Shown: positions 23,833-35,165 of the stretch, in pieces | Layout of the letters: each line of letters opens with the position of its first letter | Position numbering within the stretch: position 1 is the stretch's first letter | NCBI GenBank assembly: GCA_023101725.1 | Contig: JALJCO010001289.1 | Coordinates: 21,568-85,567, forward strand | Source of the DNA: Atherinomorus stipes | Taxonomy: Eukaryota > Chordata > Actinopteri > Atheriniformes > Atherinidae | DNA length: 64,000 bases | Direction: 5' to 3' | The notes under the pieces: generated by a model | Seen by the model: the letters and a program-made list of their open reading frames with translations, nothing else | What the model was told of the DNA's origin: nothing | The model's database searches: none | Made by a program: the position numbers and the translations under genes

Positions 23833-24468
23833 TGCAAGTTTATCATATATAGCACATTTTCTTTCAGCCTTTGATTATGTAATCATTTTACCGTTTTTCT
23901 CCATTGGTTTGACTCATTTCTTGAAGCAGAAATTACACTCTCAAAAAACATGGACAAACCTCCAACCACTTGTCAAAGCTCATCATATTTTAATTTCTCA
24001 TTACCCCTGCCAAGGAGGTAATGTTTTTGGTAGCCTTGGTTTGTCTGTCCATGGCCTATCTCACAATGATAAAGAATCCTTCAAAAAATTCCTAGATCCA
24101 GAAGGTGATCCGGATCACCACCAAAATTTAATGGGCTTGTCCTTGGGGTGAGACACACGGCTGGTGAACATTTCAGGTCAATCCATCCAGTAATTTTTGG
24201 TACACTTCATAATCTTGTTTACTAGTAGTGATCATTTGTAAACTGTTAATAGTGAGTTATTATCACTTGTTAAGTGTTTGTTAATAATTTGTTGATGATT
24301 AATAAAGGTGCCTTTAGATGGTTAATAAACCATTAAAAACTGTTAGTTAATGAGTTATAAATGACTTGTTACTGTATATTAATAATTTATACCATCCTTT
24401 ACTAGTATGTATGAACAAGTCATAGTGAATAACTTACTAATGACTTGTTAGTATCAGTTGTGTTTTAT

Positions 24469-24564
24469 ATGTTATTGGGACGTTATTTAAAGTTGCAACC
24501 CTCATTTATTAACTGCTGATAAATGAGGAATTGTTGCAACTTTAGAATAACGTCCCAATAACAT
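24469..24564. repeat. Palindrome within the left arm
   Basis: ATGTTATTGGGACGTTA at the left is mirrored by TAACGTCCCAATAACAT at the right; inside, AGTTGCAAC mirrors GTTGCAACT and CCTCATTTATTA mirrors TGATAAATGAGG. The sister palindrome is in the right arm at 27062-27160. Confidence 0.9.
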
Positions 24565-25319
24565 ACATAAGCTTATAGCTAATACTTTACTACTACATTA
24601 ACTCACACTTACAGATCACTTGTTATGTTTAACCATCTACTAATAACAGTGACACTTTGTAGAACAGCATATGGGTGAGTTAAGGGTAGAAATTTAATGT
24701 GGTATTTAAAATATCAATTTTTTGCACCTCAACCCTCCTCCACCCATAGAATTTTCTGTGCTACTGCAATGGACAGATATCAGTGAACAAGAGGCCAGTA
24801 CATTGGGGGGAGCAGCAGTTTGTCACCATTGATGAGAGCCACTAGACACAAAAGAAGGAGCAGCATTCATACTATAAGAAGTATGTCATTATGAAGATTA
24901 TTATTTTTTTAAAAAGAATAATTGAATATTTGATGTTTTCAACAGTACGGACGAGGAGATGGCTGGTGGCTGGAAGAGAAAGAAGTGGGTTTTTGGGATG
25001 CTAGGTGTGAACCGGAGAGGGAGAAGACATGCAAAGCCTGTTCTTGTTAGTCGAGAAAAGACGGAGAGATCTGGTGCCGCTTATAGCTCACCATGTGAAA
25101 GTGGGATCTCAATATAAGTGACGGTGGCGGGCTTATCGCAATGCTTTACCTCAGCTAGGTTACACCCTTTCACTGTCAATCACAGTGTGTCATATGTTGA
25201 TGCTCAAACAGGTGCCATACTCAGCACATAGAGAGGGCCTGGAGAAGGTTAAGGAAAATGTGTGGAGACTCAGGGGGAATCGTACAGAGGAGTTACTGGT
25301 AGACCATCTCAGAGTTATT

Positions 25320-26600
25320 GGCCCTCATTTATCAAACGATCGTAGAAATGATCGCCATCTGATCGTAAAAATGGTCGTACGTTGGACCCCGTGCGTTTAT
25401 TAAAACGTTGTATCGGTCCAATCTCGTCGTACGAACAAAAGAGTCTTGATAAATTCCAAGCTGAAATCCATCGTCATTTAAATGTCCGCCCCGGTTACGC
25501 CCTTAACATCATAATGATGAGGCTTCACCCGGTGAGGTTGAACCATGGAGAGAGAGATTCTGCCAAAGAACTTTTGGGGGATCAAGACAGAATTCCTCAT
25601 TTGTGAGGGAAAGATTAAAGAGGTGCTGTTTGGCAGCTTAAAAACCGGAGTCACAGACGTGCACAAAAACGCTGCGCGGAAGAGGCCAGTCAGCCTCACC
25701 GGTGTGAACGACTCCGGCTGAGATATTAAAAAAAGTCTCATTCTAGGCCTGGATTATATGGTTTATTTGTTTTATTAGTTATGAAATTTAACAATAGCCC
25801 ACATCCGATGGCAACGTCACAATTCTTTAGTCAATGGGTCAAGAAGAAGTGGTCCAATATTTAACTTACCACCAAAAGAGTTTTCACCGGCACTGCCCCC
25901 CCCCTCCATGCGCTCTAACAGGTGACAGGTGGATCTTTTTCTCTGACTGCTTATCAAAACTCTCCAGCACTCCGAGCGATGTGCAGCACTGCACAGGACA
26001 GGAGTGTATTGCAGATTTTCTCAGAGTCTAAAGCAGCGTTTCATCCCGCCGGGTCCGAGTCGGACCGTCCGACACCCACCTGCCTTCCTGCAGCCCGAAG
26101 CAGCGCTCCACCTGCACCTGCTCGTGTTCGTACTGATGCCTTTCTCCGCTCCTATGTGGCAGTTTTACCAGCAGGGTGAGGAGATGCACGTAGAGTGCAA
26201 AGCACTTGTCTCCTAGAACTATATGTTAATGATTTTAATAATTTGTTGAGATAAATGGAGGAATTAAATTCAGTCACAGCTATTTTTGCAATTTTGGGAA
26301 TACTTTCTACATCCCCTTTTTCCTTTTTCTTTTTCTTTTTCAAATGGGTTCATTCTTTGTGCTGATATGTGAATACTTATGATTAAATGACAGTTTGCGG
26401 TTTGGTTAATAAATATTTTCATGTTCTACTGTGCTGCGCTACAAAGCATCACTGGCTTAAACTTGCGTACACGAACTCAGAGCTGTCGTGAGATTTGATC
26501 GTATCCTACGATCACGTTCAAATTGATAAATGCCGAGTCTTGCGTGGAAATGGTCGTACGCACAGATTTTCGTCTTACGATCGTTTGATAAATGAGGGCC
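25320..26600. mobile_element. Harbinger-like element inserted in the Merlin-like transposase
   Basis: The termini GGCCCTCATTTATCAAACG and its inverse CGTTTGATAAATGAGGGCC are about 25 bp and perfect at the outer end, flanked by ATT at 25317-25319 and 26601-26603. It carries a SANT/Myb-like frame at 25545-25721 but no transposase. The 3-bp target duplication and the SANT gene fit PIF/Harbinger or a relative such as ISL2EU (family knowledge). The canonical Harbinger target is TWA rather than ATT, so the exact superfamily is open. Confidence 0.85.
25545..25721 (+). pseudogene. SANT/Myb-like accessory protein, truncated
   Basis: ATG at 25545 opens a 58-codon frame: MEREILPKNFW, then EVLFGSLKTGVTDVHKNAA. 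The EVLFGSL..G.T...KN..W pattern is the first half of the SANT/Myb domain of Harbinger-associated proteins. The expected Trp after KNAA is lost by a frame or base change, and the frame ends at TGA 25719-25721. Beyond it a remnant (DIKK) of the next helix can be read. It probably served end-binding and nuclear import of a transposase. A related relic is at 5106-5890. Confidence 0.55.
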
Positions 26601-27061
26601 ATTGAATGGTATGAGTGGCTTGCCCGTAAGCATCACAAGGGGCCATTAGGACGGATAATCCATGACATTGCTGTGATGTATAGACACTACATGTCTCTGA
26701 AATATTCTGTTAATCAAGTGTTCAGCACAAAACATACTTAAACCTCATGGGTTTGTATACTGTTGTATACTGCTGTTCTGCCATGTGATGGCTCAGTATG
26801 TGTTTGTCTGTACATTAAAGACAATGTTCAACATGTTATCTGTTGTTGTCTTTGGTAAAATATAGTACACAGAAAATTCTATGGGTGGAGGAGGGTTGAG
26901 GTGCAAAAAATGTGATATTTTAAATACCACATTAAATTTCTGACCCTTGAACTCACCCATATGCTGTTCTACAAAGTGTATTAGTAGATGGTTAAACTAT
27001 TAACAAGTGATCTGTAAGTGTGAGTTAATGTAGTAGTAAAGTATTAGCTATAAGCTTATGT

Positions 27062-27160
27062 ATGTTATTGGGACGTTATTCTAAGTTGCAACAATTCCTC
27101 ATTTATCAGCAGTTAATAAATGAGGAATAGTTGCAACTTTAGAATACGTCCCAATAACAT
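27062..27160. repeat. Palindrome within the right arm
   Basis: Mirror copy of the 24469-24564 palindrome; ATGTTATTGGGACGTTAT against ATACGTCCCAATAACAT, with one base lost on the right. Confidence 0.9.
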
Positions 27161-27532
27161 ATATAAACTACTAACTGATACTTAACAAGTCATTAGTAAG
27201 TTATTCACTGATGACTTGTTCATGATCTATGACTAGTTTATAAGGTATGGTTATAAATTATTAATATACAGTTAACAAGTCATTTATAACTCATTAACTA
27301 ACAGTTTGTTAATGGTTTATTAACCATCTATAAGGCACCTTTATTAATCATCAACAAATTATTAACAAACACTTAACAAGTGATTAATAACTCACTTATT
27401 AACAGTTTACAAATGATCTACTGACTAGTTATAACGGATAGTTATTATAAAGTGTTACCAATTTTTCCGTAAAGTTGCTGACGGACGGACAAACCAACGC
27501 TACCGAAAAAATTACCTCCTCGGCGGAGGTGA

Positions 27533-28506
27533 TAAAAACTTATGAAAATTTGGACACATAGATGGGTTTCATAGATAAAATGCACCTGCAACCAAGGGGC
27601 AAGAAAACAGAAAAAAACATTATTTACCTATGAGAAGACGTGTTTTACATGCAAGACTCGACTTTTAATGCAGATACGGTCATGATATAATGTGAAAATG
27701 TCAGGGAAATACAATGTTGGAGTCCTAATATTTGTTTGGTTACAAAAATGAAGACGTTAATGCATGTAAACAGGTAAACATGTTGATAGCAGGACAATAG
27801 GACTGAATGGTGTTCAGAAAATCCTCCCGGACATGATGCAGGTTTAGACTACATGATTTATTTAGTCTTTCACCATGGTCAGCATGTCGGATTGAACCAC
27901 CACAGTGGCATAAGTTACTACCGTTCTTTCTAGTCGGGAGACTGGTGATCATACCAGTAACACAGCAACGAGTCATTGATCAGGACCCTGCTGAATTCAC
28001 TGCCCACGGCTGCATCACAACACTGTAATATCCTGTAGCTGTGTGTGACAGCGGTCCTCTGCACACACACAAAAAATGGAAAAAAAAAACTAAAATTGTG
28101 GAGCCGTTCACAAACATCAACCTCACAGAACAACGCATGCCGGAGATTTTATACGAAGTACGGGGGTCGTAAATCAGATGGCGTTTGAGTTTATATAGTT
28201 AGCCTTGTTAGCAGTTAGCTAGTCTGTCTACTGTGTGCCAGGATTTCATACACAATGAAGTATAACACTACACAAGCAGCGAGACTTGCCGACAGCAATG
28301 CAGTTGAGTCCCTCCCAGTTGGAATCGCCTCCTTTCCAAATATCATGTTGATGTCGTCTTGGCCTGGTATAATCCCAAACTAGTGAAAGTCTGCTCCTGT
28401 GTGGAGGAGGTGTAAACAACATCGGAGCAGCTCAGTGCATCGGCTGCAGACAACGGACTGTTGTGACCTATTTTGGTTTGAACAAAGAGTCTCAACAAAA
28501 GTTTAA
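27533..28506. other. Unassigned, partly related to 44.25 kb
   Basis: Bases 27840-27910 (GACTACATGATTTATTTAGTC, CATGTCGGATT) resemble 44255-44310 (GACTACACGACTTTTTTCA, TATGTCAGATT), so both belong to one repeat family. No gene is recognised. Confidence 0.35.
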
Positions 28507-29285
28507 AGGAGTGATGACATAACAGTTAAAAACTAGTTTATGTTGTTGGCATTACTTTATATGTAAATACTCCAAAGAAAAAAACGGCATTTTTTACAGC
28601 GGAGTATTGTTTTGAAACGCCAGACCTCACTTCCTCAGTAATACAGTTGGGTCCGGTGATGATATGGAGCTTTACCCGGAGACCACGTTTACTTTATTTT
28701 GATTGGCTACACCTTATTTCGCTATGACCTTATTTGGAGAATCTAGGTCAAGCTGCGGCCGGAGTTTGCTAAAGGCTAACTGCTAGCAACATGGGCAGTT
28801 CAGACAGTGTGAGCTACGTTTATCAGACAAGACAGCATTTAGAAAATAAATAAACTTACAGGTAATGACAAGGTTGTGGCCCCCTCCCTCAGTGTTGCTG
28901 CAGAAGTTTGCTTTTAAATCCATTTGTTTGAAAACCCAGACCTGACTGCACAGAAGTTACTACTAGCTCCATACATGAAGCTGAATCAGACAGGGAGGGG
29001 AGGGGGGGAGGGGACGGTGCATTAACCGTTAGGAGAGAGAGGGGGCGCTGTTTACTTGATAGTGTGCTCTTATTGGAGCAATTAAATTACGTAGAATGAT
29101 AGAACTACGTAGAATGATAGCCTGCTGTCTGATTCAACTGTTTCTGAGCAGAGAGACAAAGCTGACAGACCATAAACAGGAACTTTGATTCTCACTCTGG
29201 ACATTCACATGGCCTCATCAGTGCACAACAGATCATATTATACACCCAAAACCCCAGAAAAGTGAAATTTGATGTCATGGCACCT
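28507..29285. mobile_element. TTAA miniature element M2, copy 1
   Basis: Flanked by TTAA at 28503-28506 and 29286-29289. The left terminus is AGGAGTGATGACATAAC and the inverted right terminus AGGTGCCATGACATC, so the ends are related but not identical. The right two thirds match 38667-39154 in reverse orientation (GATTGGCTACACCTTATTT, GACAGCATTTAGAAAATAAA, GAGGCCATGTGAATGTC). A GGGGAGGGG tract is near 28995-29015. Confidence 0.75.
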
Positions 29286-29649
29286 TTAAGCCACTTTCTA
29301 ACTTAAGTTTTTCTGGCAAATTTCAAATTAGGTCCAACACTAATGATATCCATGTTTTAACAAGAAAAATGCTGTTTCCAGGTGATGACTCCCTTAGTAT
29401 AATGGCAATAGAAACACAGAACAGCAACGCTAAGACAGTATTTTTTATTCGTCATCAAAATAGATTTATACAATAAAAGCACAACGATCTCTGCTAGTTA
29501 TTTCAGATTACACTACCTTTATGTGAAGGATATGAGTCATAGACTGCAGTACAAACACAGGCTTTTTGCCCCTGGTTGCGTGCGCAACTGCTAATGTTTG
29601 TAAACGGGAAACCCATCTATACACATCATATGGGATACAAAATACTTTT
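29286..29649. other. No recognisable gene
   Basis: The sequence GGTGATGACTCCCTTAG near 29380-29397 resembles a TTAA element end. Otherwise unassigned. Confidence 0.35.
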
Positions 29650-29739
29650 CCACAATATGAGTAATTTCAACTAATGACACCACCACTTGATTTGCGGACA
29701 TACAGTATATTTAGGAGACAGAGGAAACTTTACATGAGC

Positions 29740-29960
29740 TTGAGGATCAGGCTCAATCAGAAATCCCTTCTTCATGCAATGGACACTGCATGTGACGACA
29801 TCACGGGGGGATCAGTGTAGGGGATGGTTGAGACATGCATGCCGTGTCTACTCACACTGCATTGAAAAGGAGAATATCTGCTCTGATGTGTATGAAAATA
29901 TGTGGCCAGACAGCAACGTCTGATGGTCCCAGGGGGTCGGCTATGGCGGCCAGGAGGAAA
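29740..29960 (+). pseudogene. C-terminus of a DDE-superfamily transposase (IS630/Tc1-like)
   Basis: The plus strand from 29759 reads QKSLLHAMDTACDDITG. After a one-base frame shift it reads DQCRGWLRHACRVYSHCIE, then ICSDVYENMWPD ending near 29921. I recognise the RGW.RH.....C...E.I..DV.E..WPD pattern from the C-terminal end of multicopy fish transposases of the DDE_3 type, by recall rather than search. The catalytic domain is not readable upstream. AT-rich sequence to about 30720 may be the 3' part of the same element. Confidence 0.45.
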
Positions 29961-32021
29961 ATGTCGTGGACAGCAACCAGTAAAGTTGTGAAAATCCAAC
30001 TTTTATTTACAGGCGACCCACAAATGTCCTTTTTATTTTCACTATTTTATTTATTTGTTAGCATTTCCCTCATATTTTTTTTTCTGCAACTCTGTATTGA
30101 AGTTAGATTGTATGAATAAAATTTATTTCAGTTTCCTTGGCAGTATTTGTGCAATGTTGTCAAATCTTGGCTGTCACTCCTGTAGTTAAATTCCACTGTA
30201 TCACTAGTTTTTTACACTTTTACACATTCTTAGCTAGACAATCAATGAAGGAATGGGCTAAGATGAGGGACATTTCAATGGTCCTCTGCCACTGTGACAA
30301 AACATCTAAATATTTTGACTTGCAGTGCTCAAACAGTGCCAAAAGGGCGTTGCATTTTGGAGGCACTGACAATCTGTATGAGGCAGAAACTTTGTTTTTC
30401 CCCACAAATAAAATGTTCGTAGTAGTAGAGAGATGAACTTTTACCGATTAGCCAGGTTAATGTGCTGAACCATCCACATTGGTGTTGGCAAAAGCACCAA
30501 GAGTGGTGAGAATGTTCAGTCTGTTTTGAGAAATAACTTGCAGAACTGAGAGGGATCTTTGCATTTTTGGTGGCACTGACGATTTATATGGTAAAGGAAT
30601 ATCGTCTTGAAGGAAGAGTGAACAGTTTTGGGAGAGATGTGAGTTTTTGCAAGTTAACTATTGTGTTTCGCTAAACTGTAAGACTGTTTTGACTAATCAT
30701 CTTCGAGTTTTGAGAATGTAACTTTTGTCTCAAGAAATGAACAAAACCAACCAAAAAAAATGTAATACAGTTGTATTTCTATCATATTCTAGGACGTCAA
30801 ATAAATGTGGTGAGGTCTGTGTATGTAGATGGAGGGAAGAATTGTCAGATATTTTTAGCAGCTTGTGTTGCATTCTCCACTGGACAATCAACTTAAGGAG
30901 CTCCCCAGCTTAGAACCAGCCTTCTCAATATATTTGTTCAGTTTAATTAAGTCTCCTGCTCTAATGCTGCTGCCTCAACAGATGGCTGATAGATAATCAG
31001 ATAGTTAACCAGATAATAGTGAGATTATCTAGTAATACGCAGATAATAGATAATCTCCTATAACATACCCTGGTCAGGTACTGTATCTGTAGATATGTTT
31101 AAAGAGTAATTATTGTATTTATCTATACACACAAATAATGTATATAAATTAAAATCATGTTCTGTTATTTGCTATTACTTTACTCTTAAAATGTCCCTGT
31201 GCAATAAATTAAACTGAATTTCTTGTTTGCACTCAATCTCTCTCTGTCTCTGGATCTATGAACCTGCCCACTAGCAAATGAACATTTTCACACGCACACA
31301 CGCCTACACACAGATTAAAACATCATCTAAATAACAGTTGGAGGTCAGAAAACAAATACTAAGTGCGTTATTGTATGTGGACTTTTTCTTTTCTTTTGTC
31401 TTTTCTTATGGTGAATTATAACAAAAATTGAGTTCCTGTTTGCTGAAAAGGATATTGGGAAATAATCAGATAAAATTCTACTTCTTTCACATATTTATTG
31501 CTCTGTTATTGGCTCTCAAAGAAACAGAAGCAAACACATAAGAACAAAAACAGCATAGTATGTAAACAGAAATTAACATGTTGCACAGGACATTAAGCCA
31601 AAACGAGTGTATACACAACTTCTACTGCATGTTGAAAATCTTCACAAACACTTGAATCAGTCTGAACCTTTATAACAAAGAATGGCTTTTAGTGTCCTCC
31701 TTCATTACCTTTACTGTATTGCTAAAGAGACAAAATGGGACAGAAAAAATAATAAAATATATAGCAAACAGTTTTCTGAAAGATTCTGCCATCACAACTT
31801 GGCAACAGGTGAATGAGTCTAGATTAGTTATAGGAGGAAAATCCACCAGAGGGTTTAGTCTTTCCAAGCATGGATGGTCATATGGCTTATCACTTAGTGC
31901 CAAACTCCAGCTCAGAATCAAGTTCAATAAATATTTCTCAATGGCAGGTTTGGAATAACTGGGGTCTTTCAGCATCTACAGAACACTGTGAAAATATTCA
32001 GTCTGTGAAAATCTCAGTGTA
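29961..32021. other. No recognisable gene
   Basis: Bases 30340-30380 and 30560-30590 both contain GCATTTT followed by GG and GGCACTGAC, a diverged short direct repeat. Overlapping frames on both strands at 31670-31975 (up to 101 codons) show no domain. The rest is unassigned AT-rich DNA. Confidence 0.35.
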
Positions 32022-32025
32022 TTAA

Positions 32026-32485
32026 AGGGACTTGAGGCAAGATTAAGAAACAAAACTCGCGACTGGCGCTTCAGGTAACTGCAGCCACGAGCCAAGCCGT
32101 CACGGGAGCGTGCACAAACTGAAGCTATAATCTTTACTAACCTTTTTCTTAGTTAAACTTTTTAGTGCCTTTCAGTTGATCTGGATTGTTTGCTGACAGC
32201 AGAAGAATCCATAACTATCGCTTACAGTGTTTGAATTTACCGCGACCATCTTCTTCCTGTATCAAAACTGCACATGTAGCTTCATTTGACGTCACGTCTG
32301 CAGGGCAGGGCGAGAAATTCGGACACAGAATTGCAGCGCATTTTGCAGCACACAGCCTGTTCAAGGCAACGGAGAGAAACATGGGTGGAAATGTTATATT
32401 TGGTATTTAGCGCTTCATCACCCATTAGTATTTTAAAAAATCGACATGCGTGTCGGTTTTTTTTTAAATCCTGCCTCTAGTCCCT
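32026..32485 (-). mobile_element. TTAA miniature element M4, copy 2
   Basis: Flanked by TTAA at 32022-32025 and 32486-32489. The ends AGGGACTTGAGGCAAGA and GCCTCTAGTCCCT are inverse. Opposite orientation to the copy at 18046-18536; the two share internal blocks over most of their length. Confidence 0.88.
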
Positions 32486-32524
32486 TTAAAGCCTAAAACA
32501 GAAAACTCAGCTGGATGACCTTCA

Positions 32525-32972
32525 AGCCTTCAGGCAGCACTGCATGAGAAACCATCATGCCACCATGATCGATATACGTAGCCACATGAGCTCAGGAGGA
32601 CCTTGGAAAACCATTTTAAAAACTGGTGTATGATTTTACAAAGATGATAAAGAATATCCAAGCTGTTATTGGAGACAGCTACAAAAGACAGAATCTGGGT
32701 GAGTATTGCTCTCCATGGCATTTATATATTCTTATGTGTGAAAAAGCTGTCTATTGAAAATATATGGGCAACATGAAGAGAAAAGTAAGACAACAGCTAC
32801 AAATTGCTGAGCAGCTGAAATCTTGGATTCAGCAAGAATGGACTAAGATTTCTCTGGAAAACCTGCAACAATTAGTGTCTGTAGATCCTAAATGGTTAAA
32901 AAGTCTCAATAAAAGGAAGCTGATGACAGTCATGATAGCACAAGCATGAATTGTGAAAGCACTGAAAATAAT
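32525..32972 (+). pseudogene. Tc1-like transposase relic, C-terminal part
   Basis: Bases 32764-32949 encode EQLKSWIQQEWTKISLENLQ and then QLVSVDPKWLKSLNKRK in one frame. This matches the C-terminal EQLK..I.QEW..I....LQ.LV...P.R pattern of a common fish Tc1 lineage. Bases 32540-32610 resemble the N-terminal helix-turn-helix coding region of the same lineage (GCACTGCATGAGAAACCA, GAGCTCAGGAGGACCTTGG). The catalytic middle is deleted. Confidence 0.6.
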
Positions 32973-32976
32973 TTAA

Positions 32977-33612
32977 AGATCTCCTTCCACTGAAAACCAG
33001 TTTAACTTGCTCCTTTTGAAATACGGAGGGTCACCCCTAGTTACATTCACATGCTGCACTTGCAAGTGGTGCGTCACCTCCACTGGCTGTGTTTCCTATT
33101 CATAGGAACAATACAGACAAGGGAACGAATCACGAAAAGCCTTTCGCTTCCACATCACATTGAAAAGGGCATCGCCCATGTGGGTTTAAACCCGCCCATG
33201 GGAAGGCAGGTAACCCTCCCCTCCGCACTAGAAGGGAAGACAGCGCGACTGTAGCCGCGGAGTTGAGAAGCTAAGTTACATAACTGTTTACTAGCATGGC
33301 GGAACAAACTCGTTCGTGTGCTCTGTTACACAGACAGAGTGGGGGGAGGAGGTTCCTTTCTTACATTAATGGGAGGGAGCCAATCAAAAACGCATATTTC
33401 GTGTCACGGATATTCATGAGAAGGACAGGAAAAGCCTGTTGTTGGACCACAAACCTCTCTTCTAGCACACAAATGCAGCAGGAAACAAAGGAACCAGAAG
33501 GTTTTTTTTAAACAGAAACGACGCATAACGCATTCAATAATAATGGCAAACACGGCAATATTAATGAAATGACGATGGAAGTAAATCTTTTAAGTAAAGG
33601 TTTAAAGCAGTT
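32977..33612 (+). mobile_element. TTAA element M3, copy A (uninterrupted)
   Basis: After TTAA at 32973-32976 comes AGATCTCCTTCCACTGAAAA. It matches the copy at 39786-41873 (AACTTGCTCCTT, AAATACGGAGGGT, GGCAGGTAACCCTCC, CATGGCGGAACAAACT, AACAGAAACGACGCA). This copy lacks the 1.46-kb insertion and so preserves its empty site at about 33500 (GGAACCAGAAGG). The right end is indistinct. Confidence 0.75.
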
Positions 33613-34797
33613 ACAACTTGTATGTGTTTATTGCAAATGAAGAAACTTAAAATGTTCATTATTAAATTCATAATTACTGTAAGCTAACCAGTGTTTGGCC
33701 ACTAACAATCTTCCAGCCCCTTTGCTCGTGCTCTGTTGGATTGATTTGTTCACCAGCCTGACATGGCTGGAGAGGTCAATCCACTTAAGTGGTCATCAGC
33801 TCAATCTCTCGTTCACACACAAACACACACATTGTTCTGTGTGTGTCACCCACAGGGGTGTTGCACCTGTCAAGACAGAGATAAACCTGCTAATTCATAT
33901 TATAACCCCAGTAGTGAGACTGAATGTTCAAGAGGTGATTTATCAAGATGGTCCGACTACTTGTTTTGTATTTTGACCCAGCTAACATGGCTGGAGGTGT
34001 CATTCCATTACTGTAAGTAGCCCAGTGACTTAGTGTCACCAGCAGTCCAGAATCCAAACACCCGTGATTGCTGTGGAAGCACAGGTGACAAGGGCAAGTC
34101 CAATGGCTAATCACATATTTGTAGCTCCTTCTGCTTGTGTGCTAATGTAGAGCTTAGAGCTGGTGCAGCTGAGTTAAAGAAAAACATGTTATGGCACCTG
34201 ACATCCAACTTGATCTTAGAGAGAGACATTAAATCCTGCGATATCAAGATTTTTAAACCTAATGGAGGGGTGGCAGGTCATGGCTTAAATCCTCATGCTG
34301 ATAAAGCAAAGTGAAAATCAGTTACTTGGTCACTGTTAAACACAAAAAAGGTTGTGATTCTGTTCTTTTAGTAAGTTTTAGAAACTGTTTGTGGGTTTAC
34401 TTAATTTTGATAAAAAAAAACCAATTGATTAATTTATTCTATGTGTGACAGTGTGAGGTCCTGTCACTATGCCTCCAACTGATCATGTGCCCTGGCTACT
34501 TGGCCTCAAAGATAGCCCTTTGGCTGACTGGTAAGCCCCATGACTCTCACTTGGATCGAATCCCGCCCAGGCCCTTGTTGCGTTTCTTGCCACATATGGT
34601 TTGGTCAGCCAAATGATACCTAGAGAATAATCCTTAAAAAATCTGATCACCATTTTCCTGTGAATGACTAACTTTACAACCACTCCACAGAAGTGGGGTG
34701 GGACCTCACATACTTTAAATCAGCACAGTGACTTCAAACCACTGAATAAACAGAGGACAGGCATATCACTCTCCATAGTACAGGAAAATTATTTTAA
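33613..34797. other. No recognisable gene
   Basis: Short CA-rich patch near 33810-33850. Two segments near 33720-33800 and 33940-34010 share GACCCAGCTAACATGGCTGG / GCCTGACATGGCTGGAGAGG, a weak direct repeat. Small frames have no domain. Confidence 0.35.
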
Positions 34798-34984
34798 TAC
34801 ACTATATTGTCAAACGTATTTGCTCACCAATGCAAATTACGGCAGTCAGGTGTTCCAATCACTTCCGTGGCCAACTTCAACTTCAATTTTATTGTCAAGT
34901 GGGTCGCATGTGGACATATGGCACAGATGAAGTTACATCTCTCTCAAACCACGATGCATTCAAAAAATATACAATAAACTATAA

Positions 34985-35165
34985 CAGTGGTTCTCAAACT
35001 TTTTACAGTGTGTACCACCTGAGAAAACATCGAGCTCTCAAAGTACCACCACCGTGACCAACTTGTACATACAGTTACAAGCTATGGACCCCTAACTAAT
35101 AGGAGTCCATAACTCCTATTAGTTATGGACTGTTCACAGAGGAGACATGCATGAATCGATTACTC
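34985..35165. mobile_element. hAT-like end fragment within the LINE
   Basis: CAGTGGTTCTCAAACTTTTT at 34985-35004 is the characteristic terminus of several hAT families. No inverse terminus follows, so the copy is truncated. It lies between the LINE reverse transcriptase and the LINE 3' UTR. A 13-bp inverted duplication lies in it at 35094-35124. Confidence 0.55.
35094..35124. repeat. 13-bp perfect inverted duplication
   Basis: AACTAATAGGAGT, spacer CCATA, then ACTCCTATTAGTT. Confidence 0.9.

Larger units (their letters stand above)
24955..26715 (+). pseudogene. Merlin/ISXO2-like DDE transposase relic, split
   Basis: The plus strand reads KKWVFGMLGVNRRGR near 24985-25025, then (after frame shifts) a block with LVPLIAHHVKVGSQ, WRAYRNALPQLGY near 25128-25160, FTVNHSVSYVDAQTG near 25166-25210, and ENVWRLRGNRTEELLVDHLR to 25316. 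After the 25320-26600 insertion it continues IEWYEWLARKHHKGPLGR. The order (VFG; SDxW; VNHS..FVD..TGA; IE..W) is that of the ISXO2/IS1595 and eukaryotic Merlin DDE domain. The SDGW aspartate codon is now a stop. Excising the insertion with one ATT copy restores the frame through the junction. Confidence 0.7.
24199..27459. mobile_element. Merlin/ISXO2-like DNA transposon with ~590-bp terminal inverted repeats
   Basis: The left end reads GGTACACTTCATAATC and the right end, inverted, GGTAACACTTTATAATAA. It is flanked by AATTTTT at 24192-24198 and 27460-27466. The arms (about 24199-24780 and 26870-27459) mirror each other along their whole length, including CTCAACCCTCCTCCACCCAT. Each arm contains its own ~95-bp palindrome. 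Between the arms lies a decayed DDE transposase gene split by a Harbinger-like element. The arms remain alike despite dead coding sequence. Confidence 0.8.
24000..27532. repeat. Repeat R1, copy split by the Merlin-like element
   Basis: The left part, 24000-24198, starts CATTACCCCTGCCAAGGAGG. The right part, 27460-27532, ends ATTACCTCCTCGGCGGAGG. Joined, they follow the copy at 12000-12260 in order (AAGAATCCTTCAAAAAATTCC, GATCCGGATCACCACC, AAGTTGCTGACGGAC, CAAACCAACGCTACCGAAAA). The termini are inverse to each other, so R1 is itself a terminal-inverted-repeat type element. Confidence 0.85.
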
